A DNA stretch of 64,000 bases, from positions 1 to 64,000 of the forward strand of contig SVEY01000013.1 of the NCBI GenBank assembly GCA_015057165.1, given 5' to 3'. The stretch comes from Lachnospiraceae bacterium. Its GTDB lineage: Bacteria > Bacillota > Clostridia > Lachnospirales > Lachnospiraceae. The notes under the pieces are model-generated. The model ran no database searches. It worked only from the letters and a program-made list of their open reading frames with translations, and was not told the DNA's origin. Below, piece by piece: positions 32,300-43,540 of this stretch (the first letter of the stretch is position 1; each line of letters starts with the position of its first letter). A program made the position numbers and the translations under genes.

Positions 32300-33817
32300 C
32301 TAAAGACATTCTTTCATCTTGGTTGCCGCTTCATTAATAGTATCAAGTCTATTTGTCATCTCATTCATACGACCTACATTTTCATTACTCATATTAGTAA
32401 GATTAGTTGTTGACGCAGCAACTTCCTGTGTTGTTGCAGAAAGATTAGTTACTGAATCCATTATCTTAGAATTAGCCTCAACAACATCACGTATTACATC
32501 TGTAATCTCATTAATAGATCTCATAAGATCTACAATATTATTATTAATTACGTCGAATTTATCACCAGTTGTCTCTATCATATCACTTTGTTCTATGATA
32601 CTATCAGAAGTCTTAATCATATTGCCTGTGGCGTCTTCCATATCCTGTGCAAGTTTGGATATTATCTCTGTAATCTTCTCAGTGGAAGATTTTGTTCCTT
32701 CTGAAAGTTCTCTAATCTCATCAGCAACTACAGCAAAGCCTTTACCTGCTTCACCTGCTCGCGCCGCTTCAATAGAAGCATTGAGAGCAAGAAGATTAGT
32801 CTGATTAGAAATATTAAGTATTGCTCCGGTAAATTCCTCGACCTCTTTAATTCTATCCTGTAGACGCTTTGTTGCTTCTACAGTTATCTTATTTATATCT
32901 GCTGTTTCAATAGATTTCTCCTTAAGTCTATTAAGTAAGCTAACACCTTCTTCGACAGCCTTAGATGTCTCGTCGCTGGCTTCCTTCATACTGTTTGCAC
33001 TTTGTTCAGATTCTACTAGCTTCTGCTGAATCTGGGAAGTCATATCAGTCTGCTCTCCGATTGCTTCTGCAGTATTATGAATAGCATTGGATATATCAGA
33101 TGAGGAATCGTTACTTCCTTCAATACCAGCATTTAGTTGATTAACAATATCTGTTGCTTCATTAAGCTTCTCAAGAATAACTCCAGATTCATTAATTACA
33201 TTCTCTGCAACAGCACTCTGATCTCTTGTCTGCTTCTTAAGATACTCTTGCATCTCCTTAGCCTGCTTTTCCATGAAATTAGTAATAAATAAAGCAAGAA
33301 TAGCAGAGGATACGCAGAATATATAACACACAATTTCTGTAAGCATTAATGACTTGTCTCCAATAAAGAAGAAAAGCACAAGATATATAGTATTAACAAC
33401 AATACATGCAATCGCTGAAATAATAGATGTCTTCTTGTCCTGATCCAATATAACAATGTATATCATTAGATACATAAGAACGAACAAATAAGGTTGATTA
33501 ACCGTAAGAAAAAGCCACGTAAATGAAACCGCCATCATAACCAGGCAAATCTTAGAAAGCGCTTCACCGCTTTTCTTCATTATATAACATAGCAGGCAAA
33601 ATAAAGCAGCCACCCCCATAAATGCTGTTCTAATAATCCCATGAATTCCTTCTCCCATATACACAAATGAAAGAATTGCAAAAACAATTAAAGATACCGT
33701 ACGAATCAAAAAGATCCATCGTTCTTTCTCTATCTTCTGTCTCTCATATATAGTCATGTGTTCTCCTCCTTTTACATGCAATACTCTTTGCAAAAAACTA
33801 TATATAGTATACCACAC
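32300..33817 (-). CDS. Methyl-accepting chemotaxis protein
   Basis: [44 protein letters not shown]; likely start MTIYERQ near 33757. Confidence 0.92.
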   Translation of the reverse strand: MWYTIYSFLQRVLHVKGGEHMTIYERQKIEKERWIFLIRTVSLIVFAILSFVYMGEGIHGIIRTAFMGVAALFCLLCYIMKKSGEALSKICLVMMAVSFTWLFLTVNQPYLFVLMYLMIYIVILDQDKKTSIISAIACIVVNTIYLVLFFFIGDKSLMLTEIVCYIFCVSSAILALFITNFMEKQAKEMQEYLKKQTRDQSAVAENVINESGVILEKLNEATDIVNQLNAGIEGSNDSSSDISNAIHNTAEAIGEQTDMTSQIQQKLVESEQSANSMKEASDETSKAVEEGVSLLNRLKEKSIETADINKITVEATKRLQDRIKEVEEFTGAILNISNQTNLLALNASIEAARAGEAGKGFAVVADEIRELSEGTKSSTEKITEIISKLAQDMEDATGNMIKTSDSIIEQSDMIETTGDKFDVINNNIVDLMRSINEITDVIRDVVEANSKIMDSVTNLSATTQEVAASTTNLTNMSNENVGRMNEMTNRLDTINEAATKMKECL

Positions 33818-34034
33818 CTTATTAAATATACAACATTTACCAAAAAACTTACTATAATCGAGCCATTATCATTCTCTTTTGTTTTGTTTTTGATGCATTT
33901 TACTCACTTTTCCTTTCAAAAAAGTATTATTAAGCCTAACGTCTTATCGTTGAATTTCCTTTAATCATTTCATATAATAGTTTACAAGTATATGATTTTT
34001 TTATTCTAAAAATATAAAAAAAGGTGGATTAGAT

Positions 34035-35594
34035 ATGGCAAAAAAAATATTTGGGCGAGTAGTTATTGTCCTACCTGCAATTGCACTACAAGTTCTATGG
34101 TATTTATTGGTATTTAGGTTTATTAATTACCTTTCTGATTATCATCTAGCCGATATTATACATGTTATCTTTTCAGTCCTTGCCGTTATTTTTGTTGCAA
34201 GTCTTATCTCTAGGCGAGATGAAAGTTCATACAAACTATTGTGGGTTACCGTAATTGTGGCTATGCCAATACTTGGTTCAATTCTGTATTTATTCTTAGG
34301 AAATAAAAGAACAGGAAAACACCTAGATAGGAATATAGAAGTTGCTTCAGAAGCTCTTGAAAGAAAAAAGTTCTGCAAAGAGGAAAATGTACTAGAAGAA
34401 ATAGACATTTCAAAATACGAAGCCAAAAGGCTTCTTCAGTCCCTTTCTCACATATGCGACGACACCCACTTTCCAATGTTACATAATGAAAGCGTCAAAT
34501 ACTATCCTATGGGTGAATTAGTATTTGAAGATATGTGTAAAGATTTGAAGAAAGCCGAGAAATACGTATACATCGAGTACTTCATTCTACAGGAAGGTAA
34601 ATTCTGGAATACTCTGACAGATATACTTGAAAAAAAAGCAAAAGAAGGTGTTGATGTTCGTGTAATATATGATGACCTTGGCAGTATAGGAACATATTCT
34701 GTTAAAGATGTTGCAGGTCTTAGGAAAAAAGGAATAAAATGTATTCCATTTAACCCATTTTTGCTAATCAGAACACAGTTAAACAATCGAACCCACAGAA
34801 AAATTATGGTAATAGACGGAGAGATTGCCTATAGCGGTGGCATTAACATTGCGGATGAATATATTAACGAAATACACCCTTATGGTGTGTGGAAAGACAT
34901 AGGATTCCGACTTACAGGCAAAGCTGTATATAGCTACGAATTAATGTTCTTGGAATTCTGGAATTCAAGCAAACACAAAGATGAAGTTATTAAAAATGAA
35001 CCTCCATCTCTTAAGGATCGTCATATTATAAATGATATCCCAGAAAATGATGGATATATACTTCCTTATTATGATTCTCCAGAAAGAGACGATCATACAA
35101 GTAATGTATTATATACAGAGATTCTTACTATGGCAACAGATTATGTATGGTTCTATACGCCATACCTTATGCTGGGAGATTCTCTATTTGATGCATTTAT
35201 TCGAGCAGCCAGAAGAGGTGTTGATGTAAGACTTATTACGCCAGGAGTTTCAGACTCCAAACTAGTCCATAGAATTTCAAGGTCTTATTACAAGGACCTG
35301 CTTAATGCAGGTGTTAAAATATACGAATACACGCCTGGATTTGTTCATGCAAAAGCAATGATTTGTGATGACATAGTTGCAGGAATCGGAACTGTTAATC
35401 TAGACTATAGAAGCCTTTTCCTTCATTATGAATGCTCAAGTATATTCTATAAATCAAAGATAATCTTTGACTTAAAGAATGACTATTTAAAGACGCAATC
35501 AGAATGTACAGAAATAGTAAAAGAGAACTGGAACTTTAGCGCATTTCACAGATTCATTGATAACTTGCTTAGACTTATAGCACCATTGCTATAA
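34035..35594 (+). CDS. cls: Cardiolipin synthase (phospholipase D family)
   Basis: Two HKD motifs: HRKIMVIDGEIAYSGGINI and HAKAMICDDIVAGIGTVNLDYRS. Confidence 0.93.
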   Translation: MAKKIFGRVVIVLPAIALQVLWYLLVFRFINYLSDYHLADIIHVIFSVLAVIFVASLISRRDESSYKLLWVTVIVAMPILGSILYLFLGNKRTGKHLDRNIEVASEALERKKFCKEENVLEEIDISKYEAKRLLQSLSHICDDTHFPMLHNESVKYYPMGELVFEDMCKDLKKAEKYVYIEYFILQEGKFWNTLTDILEKKAKEGVDVRVIYDDLGSIGTYSVKDVAGLRKKGIKCIPFNPFLLIRTQLNNRTHRKIMVIDGEIAYSGGINIADEYINEIHPYGVWKDIGFRLTGKAVYSYELMFLEFWNSSKHKDEVIKNEPPSLKDRHIINDIPENDGYILPYYDSPERDDHTSNVLYTEILTMATDYVWFYTPYLMLGDSLFDAFIRAARRGVDVRLITPGVSDSKLVHRISRSYYKDLLNAGVKIYEYTPGFVHAKAMICDDIVAGIGTVNLDYRSLFLHYECSSIFYKSKIIFDLKNDYLKTQSECTEIVKENWNFSAFHRFIDNLLRLIAPLL

Positions 35595-35630
35595 TTAGTT
35601 CTATAGTCAGTCTATTATATTAGTATAAAA

Positions 35631-35675
35631 AAGCTCTGCACTTATTAGTCTTAAATTACTAATAGTACAGAGCTT
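35631..35675. terminator. Bidirectional terminator hairpin between cls and hydA
   Basis: aagctctgcacttattagt / actaatagtacagagctt inverted repeat at a convergent junction. Confidence 0.6.
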
Positions 35676-35711
35676 AAATTATGCGTTATTTATTTTCATT
35701 GAAGCACAATT

Positions 35712-37478
35712 CTAATTAAATCCAACTCTTGCTTCATAAGTTGTATGAAGAAGTTCATGTGCCTTATGCGAATTAGGCTCACCAAGGAACTTATCATACA
35801 GCTCCTTAATCTGCGGATTGTTGTGTGATTGACGAAGTGTGTTTCTCTCATCTTCTGAGTAAAGTGCATCCGCCCTCTTCTGTCTGTATGTATCAACAAT
35901 ATCATTGTCTTCATTAGGAAGGAAGCAACTTCTAACAACCGGCTGTCCACCACCGTTGACGCATCCGCCAGGACATCCCATGATTTCTATAAAGTGATAT
36001 TTGCTCTTGCCTTCTCTTATGTCATCAAGAAGTACCTTGGCATTCTTCATACCGTGAGCAACAGCTACATTAACAACAGTTCCGTCAATATCAAGCGAAG
36101 CTTCCTTAATTCCCTCGAAACCTCTTACAGCCTCGAACTTAATAGCCTCGTGCTCTTTGCCTGTAAGAACAAAGTAAACTGTACGAAGAGCAGCTTCCAT
36201 AACACCGCCTGTAACACCGAATATTACTCCTGCACCTGTATAGTCACCCATAATATCAGAATCATATTCTTCATCAGGAAGTCTGTCGAATAAGATTCCC
36301 GCTCTCTTAATCATTCTTGCAAGCTCTCTTGTAGTAAGAACAGCATCAACATCAGGCAGTCCGTCTACTGCCGCATTTTGTTCTCTCTCTTTCTCGAACT
36401 TCTTAGCTGTACAAGGCATAATCGATACAACGAATATATCCTTAGGATCAATGCCTTTCTCATTGGCATAGTATGATTTGATAATTGCACCCTGCATCTC
36501 GTGAGGTGACTTGCAAGATGACAGATGATCTAACAGATCACCGTAATTATACTCTGCATAGTTAATCCATCCAGGAGAACAGCTTGTTATCATAGGAAGA
36601 ACTCCGCCATTCTTGATTCTTCCAAGGAGTTCTGTTCCTTCCTCCATAATTGTGAGGTCAGCACCAAAGTCAGTATCATATACCTTGTCGAATCCAAGCC
36701 TCTTAAGAGCAGCAACCATTTTACCAGTAACAGGAGTGCCCACTTTCATTCCAAACTCTTCACCAAGTGCTGCTCTAACAGCAGGTGCAGTCTGTACAAT
36801 AACATGTTTGCCAGCCTTCATAGCTTCATCAATCTTAGTAATCTCTGACTTCTCCATCAGTGCTCCAGTAGGACATACACTTACACATTGTCCACATAAG
36901 ATACATGGCGAATCCTTCATTGAACGATTCTCTGCAGGTGCAACAATTGTATTAAATCCACGATTCTCAAATCCAAGAATTCCAAGACCATGTGCATTCT
37001 TACATCTCTCTACACAACGTCCGCATAGAATACATTTTGAAGTATCTCTAACTATAGAAGGTGTTAAATCATCATAAGTTGTAGGTGTCTTAGATCCTTC
37101 AAATCTATCTTCTCTAGCGCCAGTAGCATATGCCACATTTAGAAGTTCACATTTACCATTCTTATCACACTGTTGACAATTCTTATTGTGATTAGAAAGG
37201 AGTAATTCAACTGAAGCTCTTCTTGCTTCTGATGCCTTAGGAGACGATATCTTAATCTCCATACCGTCATTTACCGGATATACACAAGATGCAACAAGCC
37301 CTCTTGCTCCTACCACTTCAACAAGACAAACTCTACAAGAGCCCTGGTTACATTCTCCATGATTAAAAGTACAAAGTGAAGGGATCTCATAACCACATTC
37401 TTTGGCAGCTTCAAGGATTGTAAGTCCCTCTTCTACCTCATATGGGATGCCTTCGATTTTAATATTTATCTTAGCCAT
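35712..37478 (-). CDS. hydA: [FeFe]-hydrogenase catalytic subunit, NADH-linked (HydA type)
   Basis: 2Fe-2S N-terminus, H-cluster motifs TSCSPGWINYAE, SIMPCTAKKFE, MGCPGGCVNGGGQP. Confidence 0.93.
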   Translation of the reverse strand: MAKINIKIEGIPYEVEEGLTILEAAKECGYEIPSLCTFNHGECNQGSCRVCLVEVVGARGLVASCVYPVNDGMEIKISSPKASEARRASVELLLSNHNKNCQQCDKNGKCELLNVAYATGAREDRFEGSKTPTTYDDLTPSIVRDTSKCILCGRCVERCKNAHGLGILGFENRGFNTIVAPAENRSMKDSPCILCGQCVSVCPTGALMEKSEITKIDEAMKAGKHVIVQTAPAVRAALGEEFGMKVGTPVTGKMVAALKRLGFDKVYDTDFGADLTIMEEGTELLGRIKNGGVLPMITSCSPGWINYAEYNYGDLLDHLSSCKSPHEMQGAIIKSYYANEKGIDPKDIFVVSIMPCTAKKFEKEREQNAAVDGLPDVDAVLTTRELARMIKRAGILFDRLPDEEYDSDIMGDYTGAGVIFGVTGGVMEAALRTVYFVLTGKEHEAIKFEAVRGFEGIKEASLDIDGTVVNVAVAHGMKNAKVLLDDIREGKSKYHFIEIMGCPGGCVNGGGQPVVRSCFLPNEDNDIVDTYRQKRADALYSEDERNTLRQSHNNPQIKELYDKFLGEPNSHKAHELLHTTYEARVGFN

Positions 37479-37490
37479 TTTCTCCCCTCC

Positions 37491-39374
37491 TTATTTCTTA
37501 TAAATAGCCTTTAACTTACATGTTGCAATACAAGCGCCACACTTAACACATTTCTCAGGATCAATTTCCATTGCAGGTAATTTCTTACCAGGTGCAACAT
37601 AATCCGTCTTCGAAATAGCGTCAGCCGGACAACCCTTAGCACACATACCACAGCCTACACATTTATCCTTATCAATAGCATATTGCATCAAATTCTTACA
37701 TACGCCAGCAGGACATCTCTTGTCTTGAATATGTGCAAGATACTCATCTCTAAAATGAGCAAGTGTAGAATTAATAGGATTTGCACTAGTCTGTCCTAGA
37801 GCACATAAGGAGTTGGCTTTAACAGTCTTAGATAATTCTTCCAGTTCTTCTAAGTCTTTCATGGTACCATTGCCTTCTGTAATTCTTGTAAGAATTTCAA
37901 GCATTCTCTTAGTACCAATACGACAAGGAGAACATTTACCACATGACTCATCACAGATAAATTCCATATAAAACTTAGCAACATCAACCATACAGTTGTC
38001 TTCATCCATTACTATAGCTCCACCAGAACCCATCATAGAACCCTTAGCAACCAGGTTATCAAAATCAATTGGCTCATCTAAAAATTCTTTAGTAAGACAT
38101 CCACCTGATGGACCACCTGTCTGAATTGCCTTAAATTCCTTACCATTAGGAATTCCGCCACCAATATCATATATAAGTTCTCTAAGAGTAGTTCCCATAG
38201 GTATCTCTACAAGTCCTACATTATTAATCTTACCACCAAGGGCAAATACCTTAGTTCCTTTAGACTTCTCTGTTCCAACAGATGCAAACTCAGTAGCACC
38301 CTCTCTAAGTATAAATGGAACACATGCTAATGTCTCTACATTATTAACTATAGTTGGCTTGCCCCAAAGTCCAGAAACTGCTGGGAATGGAGGACGAGGA
38401 CGAGGCATACCACGCTTTCCTTCAATGGAGTTAAGAAGAGCTGTCTCTTCACCACATACGAAAGCACCAGCACCAAGTCTTATATGAGCTCTAAAACTAA
38501 AGCCTGAACCCATAATGTCATCGCCAAGTAAGCCCTTTTCTTCCATTTGCTTAATTGCAATCTTAAGACGATTAACAGCTACAGGATATTCAGCACGAAC
38601 ATAGAAATATCCATTAGATGCACCAATTGCATAACCTGCAATAATCATTCCTTCAATTACGGCAAATGGATTTCCTTCTAGGATTGAACGATCCATAAAT
38701 GCTCCCGGATCACCTTCATCACCATTACATACAACGTATTTCTCATCATTATCCTGATTAAGAGCAAACTGCCACTTTCGACCTGATGGGAAGCCACCGC
38801 CCCCACGACCACGAAGTCCTGCTTCTAGCACTTCATCCACAACTTCTTGCTGGCTCATAGAAAGAGCCTTCTTAAGACCTTGGAATCCTCCAAATCCAAG
38901 GGCTTCGTCTATATTCTCCGGATTAATAACGCCGCAGCCATGAAGTGCAACACGACGCTGCTTCTTATAGAAATTAATATCATCCTGTTTTGCAACTTTT
39001 TCTTTAGTTGAAGGATCAACATATAACAATCTGTCAACTACCTGTCCACCGATAATATCTGTCTCAATAATCTCTTCAACATCTTCCATCTTAACCAGAC
39101 GATATAATGTGTCTTCTGGATAAATCTTAACAAATGGTCCCTGTGAGCAAAAACCAAAGCATCCAACCTGATTAACTGTTACTTTATCAGATAATCCTTT
39201 TTCCTCTACTAATTTCTCAAATTTCTCCCTAATATCAGCAGATTTAGAAGAAAGACAACCTGTACCACCACATAAAACAATGGCACGCATACCATTTTTG
39301 CCAGATAGTTTTGCATCAAATGCGCTAGTACAATCATGTACTACATTATTCAAATCTTCTTTACTCTTAATCAT
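37491..39374 (-). CDS. hydB: NADH-binding hydrogenase subunit (HydB/NuoF-like)
   Basis: GRGGGGFPSGRKW, GDEGDPGAFMDRSILEGNP, C-terminal 2x[4Fe-4S] domain. Confidence 0.92.
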   Translation of the reverse strand: MIKSKEDLNNVVHDCTSAFDAKLSGKNGMRAIVLCGGTGCLSSKSADIREKFEKLVEEKGLSDKVTVNQVGCFGFCSQGPFVKIYPEDTLYRLVKMEDVEEIIETDIIGGQVVDRLLYVDPSTKEKVAKQDDINFYKKQRRVALHGCGVINPENIDEALGFGGFQGLKKALSMSQQEVVDEVLEAGLRGRGGGGFPSGRKWQFALNQDNDEKYVVCNGDEGDPGAFMDRSILEGNPFAVIEGMIIAGYAIGASNGYFYVRAEYPVAVNRLKIAIKQMEEKGLLGDDIMGSGFSFRAHIRLGAGAFVCGEETALLNSIEGKRGMPRPRPPFPAVSGLWGKPTIVNNVETLACVPFILREGATEFASVGTEKSKGTKVFALGGKINNVGLVEIPMGTTLRELIYDIGGGIPNGKEFKAIQTGGPSGGCLTKEFLDEPIDFDNLVAKGSMMGSGGAIVMDEDNCMVDVAKFYMEFICDESCGKCSPCRIGTKRMLEILTRITEGNGTMKDLEELEELSKTVKANSLCALGQTSANPINSTLAHFRDEYLAHIQDKRCPAGVCKNLMQYAIDKDKCVGCGMCAKGCPADAISKTDYVAPGKKLPAMEIDPEKCVKCGACIATCKLKAIYKK

Positions 39375-39862
39375 TACGCGGCACCTCCTGCATTCCTATA
39401 TGACTCTACAATTGTAGGAACTTTATCAACACTCATCTTAGGATATACTTTTCCATTAATAGATACAGCAGGAGCGATACCACACGCACCTATACAACGA
39501 AGGGCATCTATAGTAAACATACCATCCTTAGTTGTCTCCCCAGGCTTAATATCTAATACCTCTGAGAACTTGTCTATTATCTGCTGTGCACCTTTAACAT
39601 AGCACGCAGTTCCAAGACAACATCCAATAATATATTTTCCCTTTGGCTCTAAAGAGAAAAACGAATAGAATGTTACCACGCCATAAATCTCTGCAACTGA
39701 GATTCCTGTCTTGTCTGAGACAATCTGTTGAACTTCCAAAGGAATATAACCATATTCATTCTGGATATCACTTAAGATCATCATAAGCGGTGTCTTCTCA
39801 TCAACATATCTGTCACAGATTTCGTTAATGGTCTTAACACCATTCTCACTAATTCCTCCCAT
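39374..39862 (-). CDS. hydC: 2Fe-2S hydrogenase subunit (HydC/NuoE-like)
   Basis: YGVVTFYSFFSLEPKGKYIIGCCLGTACYVKGA, LRCIGACGIAP. Confidence 0.92.
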   Translation of the reverse strand: MGGISENGVKTINEICDRYVDEKTPLMMILSDIQNEYGYIPLEVQQIVSDKTGISVAEIYGVVTFYSFFSLEPKGKYIIGCCLGTACYVKGAQQIIDKFSEVLDIKPGETTKDGMFTIDALRCIGACGIAPAVSINGKVYPKMSVDKVPTIVESYRNAGGAA

Positions 39863-40005
39863 AACTAACCTCCTAAATTAATTATTCAACTTATACGTTG
39901 TTATCCCTGTAGAAATAGTATAACAAAAAATACAAAAAATTTTCACACTTTTTTTAAAAAACTTATTATAAAAGACACCTTAAAAGAATTGCGTAAATAC
40001 GCAAA

Positions 40006-40045
40006 CAATCCGGAAACTAATTCTATTATTTCAGTTTCCGGATTG
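40006..40045. terminator. Hairpin terminator
   Basis: caatccggaaact / agtttccggattg inverted repeat followed by T-rich sequence. Confidence 0.6.
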
Positions 40046-40121
40046 TTATTTAATTAACTAATTTCTGTCTTGCATTTTGTGACTTTATATTATGTGATTA
40101 CACATAGTAAATGACCATGAT

Positions 40122-41171
40122 TTAGCTTACCAAATCAACATGCGCCATTGTTCCAGCACTTCCATCTTCATGAAGGAACAAACCTGTCTTTCTAATTAAG
40201 GCATTAGTTTCATTATTATCATTATTTACAGAAAATGTTGTATCAACATTTCCCAGATATAATGCACCAATATCTTTGTCCTTAAGTGTATATAAAGTCT
40301 TAGTTCCATCGGCATTTACCTGCCATAGTCTAAGTTTATCGAACACTTCGTCAGCCTCATCTATCCAACCATTTTTATCTAAATCGTATGCAGACAAATC
40401 TTTGAAGCCATCTCCTGATGATGTTCCAAACAGTTCACTTCCATCATCAATCTCTCCGTTGCCATTCTTATCAAGGGCAAGAAAAGCACTTGTAGAACCA
40501 AGCATTGAAATCTCCTCTTTTTCTCCATCTGAATCTAGATCAAACTCGAATTTCATATCTTCAACACTCGTTGGATTAGAGTCAATATTTATAACAAGTG
40601 GATCTATATATCTTAGTCCCTGGGATACACTCTCACTATATTCTGAAGCAAAACTTCTACTCATTGTTACATCAATACCGAAATCAATCTCTCTTCCATC
40701 TGCAGTAACAACTTTTCCCTGAGTACTGAAACTAGTTGTTTCACTCTCAAAATAGCTACTTGTATGATTCATATTTATCATATATTGCTTTGGTGTGTTC
40801 ATACTGTATTTTGCTTCTAATTCAGCCAGACTTTCTGTACTTCCGCCCATTTGCTTATAAAAAAGCAATCTAAACAGAAAATTCATAGTTTGAAATCTGA
40901 TAAGTGTAAGATCATCCTCAGATAGTCCATCGTAGTCAAACTTCGCCTCTTCTATACTTCCTGGGGCGTAGTTATTTGTTATCTCCTCTTGTTGTCCATT
41001 TCCTCCTAGCTGCTCAATAAAATCTTTGAAACCCTTCTTCTCCGGCTCCACTTGCTGTTTTGATACACTAAAGGTATCTGTCTGCCTTCTAATAAATGTT
41101 CTCTGGCTAGACATTGCCACCTGGCTTTGATTAATAATCATATTCTTCCCTCCCATTATAATAATGGGCAT
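40122..41171 (-). CDS. EF-hand-containing protein of unknown function
   Basis: Ca-binding loops DLDSDGEKEEI, LDKNGNGEIDDGSELF, YDLDKNGWIDEADEVF; likely start MIINQSQVAM. Confidence 0.7.
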   Translation of the reverse strand: MPIIIMGGKNMIINQSQVAMSSQRTFIRRQTDTFSVSKQQVEPEKKGFKDFIEQLGGNGQQEEITNNYAPGSIEEAKFDYDGLSEDDLTLIRFQTMNFLFRLLFYKQMGGSTESLAELEAKYSMNTPKQYMINMNHTSSYFESETTSFSTQGKVVTADGREIDFGIDVTMSRSFASEYSESVSQGLRYIDPLVINIDSNPTSVEDMKFEFDLDSDGEKEEISMLGSTSAFLALDKNGNGEIDDGSELFGTSSGDGFKDLSAYDLDKNGWIDEADEVFDKLRLWQVNADGTKTLYTLKDKDIGALYLGNVDTTFSVNNDNNETNALIRKTGLFLHEDGSAGTMAHVDLVS

Positions 41172-41339
41172 CCGTGCCTATGCTTCCTTGCTTTATGCGA
41201 ATTGCAATACAGAACAAATGAGAAACTATAGAATAAAGTCACAAATAACACGCAAAAAGGACGGGATAAACCCGTCCCTGGTCTTCCATGATCTCGCCAT
41301 TCCTTGGCATATTAAGTTACATTATTATTATCGACAATG

Positions 41340-42236
41340 CTAGGCATTATCATTAGTTTTTATTTTCTTAGATTTCTTAACTAACACTACGCCTAGATAC
41401 GCACCAGCCATTGCCATAAAGAATATTAGATAAAATGCAACAAGTGAACTACCTATTATACTTACATCATAAAATACAAGTCTTGTTACAGAGAATAACA
41501 TATTGCATATTATTGGAATTATAATATTCTCCGTTCTATAATAAACATATCCAAGAATTAACCCAAACAAGAAATAATAAATCATCTGTGTTACATTCAT
41601 TGTAAATATGCCGCAGAGAATAGCTTGCATTAAATTAGCCGCCATAAAATTCATTCTTCTTTCAGCAAAACCCAGTGTCAAACCTCTGAAAACAAGTTCC
41701 TGACATACTGGAGATAAAACCACAAAATAAATGAGAAAAATTACATTCATTATTCCAGATTCACCACTGCTAATTACCGAAACAATATCTACATATCCAG
41801 ACAATAAATCAGGCTTAACCAACGCAACAAAATATGATATGTAAGTTGCGAATATTCCTACCCCAAGAGATATTAGTATAACTCCTGGTATAATCTTCCA
41901 GTTTAATTGTCCTATGATTTTAATTTTATTCCTAAGAGATACATTAGCTGCATGAATTATCTCTTTTCTATACCATAGTAAAAAAACTATTACCAGAATA
42001 AATGTACTTACTACAGAAACAAGAAGTGTAAATTTATCTGAAGCAAGGGATGTCTGATAACCATTCATAAAATCATCATATGATCCACTTGAATAAGTAT
42101 ATCCTTTATAGAAGAATAACAACTGCCCCGCAAAAAGCTGTACCAATATTTGGACACATCCCATTATAGCAACTGGATAAATAAACTTTAGCAAGCTTTC
42201 GTTTTGGCCTAATCCATTTCTATTTTGTTCATTCAT
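41340..42236 (-). CDS. CPBP-family intramembrane metalloprotease-like protein
   Basis: SPVCQELVFRGLTLGFAERR (ExxxR) and late TM segments with conserved N. Confidence 0.8.
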   Translation of the reverse strand: MNEQNRNGLGQNESLLKFIYPVAIMGCVQILVQLFAGQLLFFYKGYTYSSGSYDDFMNGYQTSLASDKFTLLVSVVSTFILVIVFLLWYRKEIIHAANVSLRNKIKIIGQLNWKIIPGVILISLGVGIFATYISYFVALVKPDLLSGYVDIVSVISSGESGIMNVIFLIYFVVLSPVCQELVFRGLTLGFAERRMNFMAANLMQAILCGIFTMNVTQMIYYFLFGLILGYVYYRTENIIIPIICNMLFSVTRLVFYDVSIIGSSLVAFYLIFFMAMAGAYLGVVLVKKSKKIKTNDNA

Positions 42237-42250
42237 AATATAATCTCACT

Positions 42251-43108
42251 TTATTTATTGATATATTCTCTTAATCTTGACATCTTTGCTTTCGCCGATG
42301 CAACTCCATTATCATATAACATTTCCATAACTTCAGTATCAGTCTTATAAGTATTAAGGGGAATCAAAGGCGAAGGGTAATATACGAAAGCCTTCCCTTC
42401 CTTCTCAAGTTTCTTAATCTTATAAAGGGAACGATTGTAATTAAGGTGTCGTCTGTCTAAGGCACGTTTTATATCAGGATATTCCTTTAAGAAACGTGTA
42501 TAAACGCGCTTATGCTTCTGGGGTCTCATAACATAGCCTCTAGGCTTAGACATTAACACAATAAACTTATCACAGCCATCTTCAATCATCTTATTAATAG
42601 GAAGAGAATCTGCAACTCCCCCATCAAAATATTTTACTCCATCTATCTCAATAGGCTTACAAAGAGCCGGCAAAGCTGAACTTGCCATAACCACTTCGTA
42701 ATTATCTTTCTCCATATCTGACTTATCAAAATAAGTAGCTTTCCCTCTCTCGTTTGTTGCAACAACCGTAAGTTGGCATGGGTTTTCAACTAAAGCTTCA
42801 TAATCTAAGGGATCTTTGCCACCTGAATTAGATAAATCTCCGTAAATGTATTGTAGTCCAAATAAAGATCCGCTTTCTACAAGGCTCTTAACCCCAAAAT
42901 ATTCTGGGTCCTTTGAATGTTCACAATAAAACCTCTTGTTGCGCCCCTTCTGCTTTGCAACAAAGGATGCTGCATTAGCAGAACCAGCAGATACTCCATA
43001 ACAACTATCTATGTGAACATCTTCATCTAAGAATACATCTAACACTCCTGCCGAAAATGCGCATTTCATGCCACCACCTTCAACAAGAAGACCTACTTTA
43101 TTAGCCAT
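42251..43108 (-). CDS. Patatin-like phospholipase
   Basis: VEGGGMKCAFSAGVLD, GVSAGSANA (GxSxG), DGGVADSLP. Confidence 0.93.
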   Translation of the reverse strand: MANKVGLLVEGGGMKCAFSAGVLDVFLDEDVHIDSCYGVSAGSANAASFVAKQKGRNKRFYCEHSKDPEYFGVKSLVESGSLFGLQYIYGDLSNSGGKDPLDYEALVENPCQLTVVATNERGKATYFDKSDMEKDNYEVVMASSALPALCKPIEIDGVKYFDGGVADSLPINKMIEDGCDKFIVLMSKPRGYVMRPQKHKRVYTRFLKEYPDIKRALDRRHLNYNRSLYKIKKLEKEGKAFVYYPSPLIPLNTYKTDTEVMEMLYDNGVASAKAKMSRLREYINK

Positions 43109-43160
43109 ATGACTTACTTCCTTCCTTACACAACTAACATATTATAGCACAGATTATTAC

Positions 43161-43235
43161 ATAATTATAGAGTAATATGCCTTTCGAAACGTTAAGCTTT
43201 GCTTAGTTGAGAAAGGTATATTACTCTATAATTAT
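43161..43235. repeat. Long intergenic hairpin, 25-bp arms
   Basis: ataattatagagtaatatgcctttc vs gaaaggtatattactctataattat pair at 24/25 positions; inner taagc-ttt-gctta. Confidence 0.7.
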
Positions 43236-43313
43236 TTTTACTACGTAAATATAAAAAAAGTGTTGAATAATTGATTAAGTTATGGTATCCTATCATTCGT
43301 GTGAAAAACACGT

Positions 43314-43395
43314 GCGGATGTGGCGGAACTGGCAGACGCGCAAGATTTAGGTTCTTGTGTCTTCGGGCGTGCAGGTTCAACTCCTGTCATCCGCA
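43314..43395 (+). tRNA. tRNA-Leu(TAG), also left attachment site of the integrated element
   Basis: Acceptor gcggatg/catccgc; anticodon arm caaga-tttaggt-tcttg (anticodon TAG); long variable arm; T-arm gttcaac; no encoded CCA. Confidence 0.88.
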
Positions 43396-43540
43396 TAAAC
43401 CGTTGAAAACAGTGGGTTTCCCACTGTTTTTCTTTTCTTCAAAAATCATTGAAAAATCGCAAAAATCAATAATTCCACTTAAAATTCCACTTTGCTATGT
43501 CAAAAAGATGCTTTGCAGTTAAAAACGCGAGGTATTACTT

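Noticed and set aside
32319-32804. 161-aa plus-strand ORF antisense to the MCP gene
   Set aside because: Mirror ORF of a well-supported chemotaxis gene; low-complexity Ser/Ile/Leu composition. Same reasoning for 26215-26667 (antisense trkH) and 36613-37077 (antisense hydA).
43271-43522. 83-aa ORF across tRNA-Leu
   Set aside because: Overlaps a complete tRNA; the peptide is a translation of tRNA sequence (CGGTGRRARF...).
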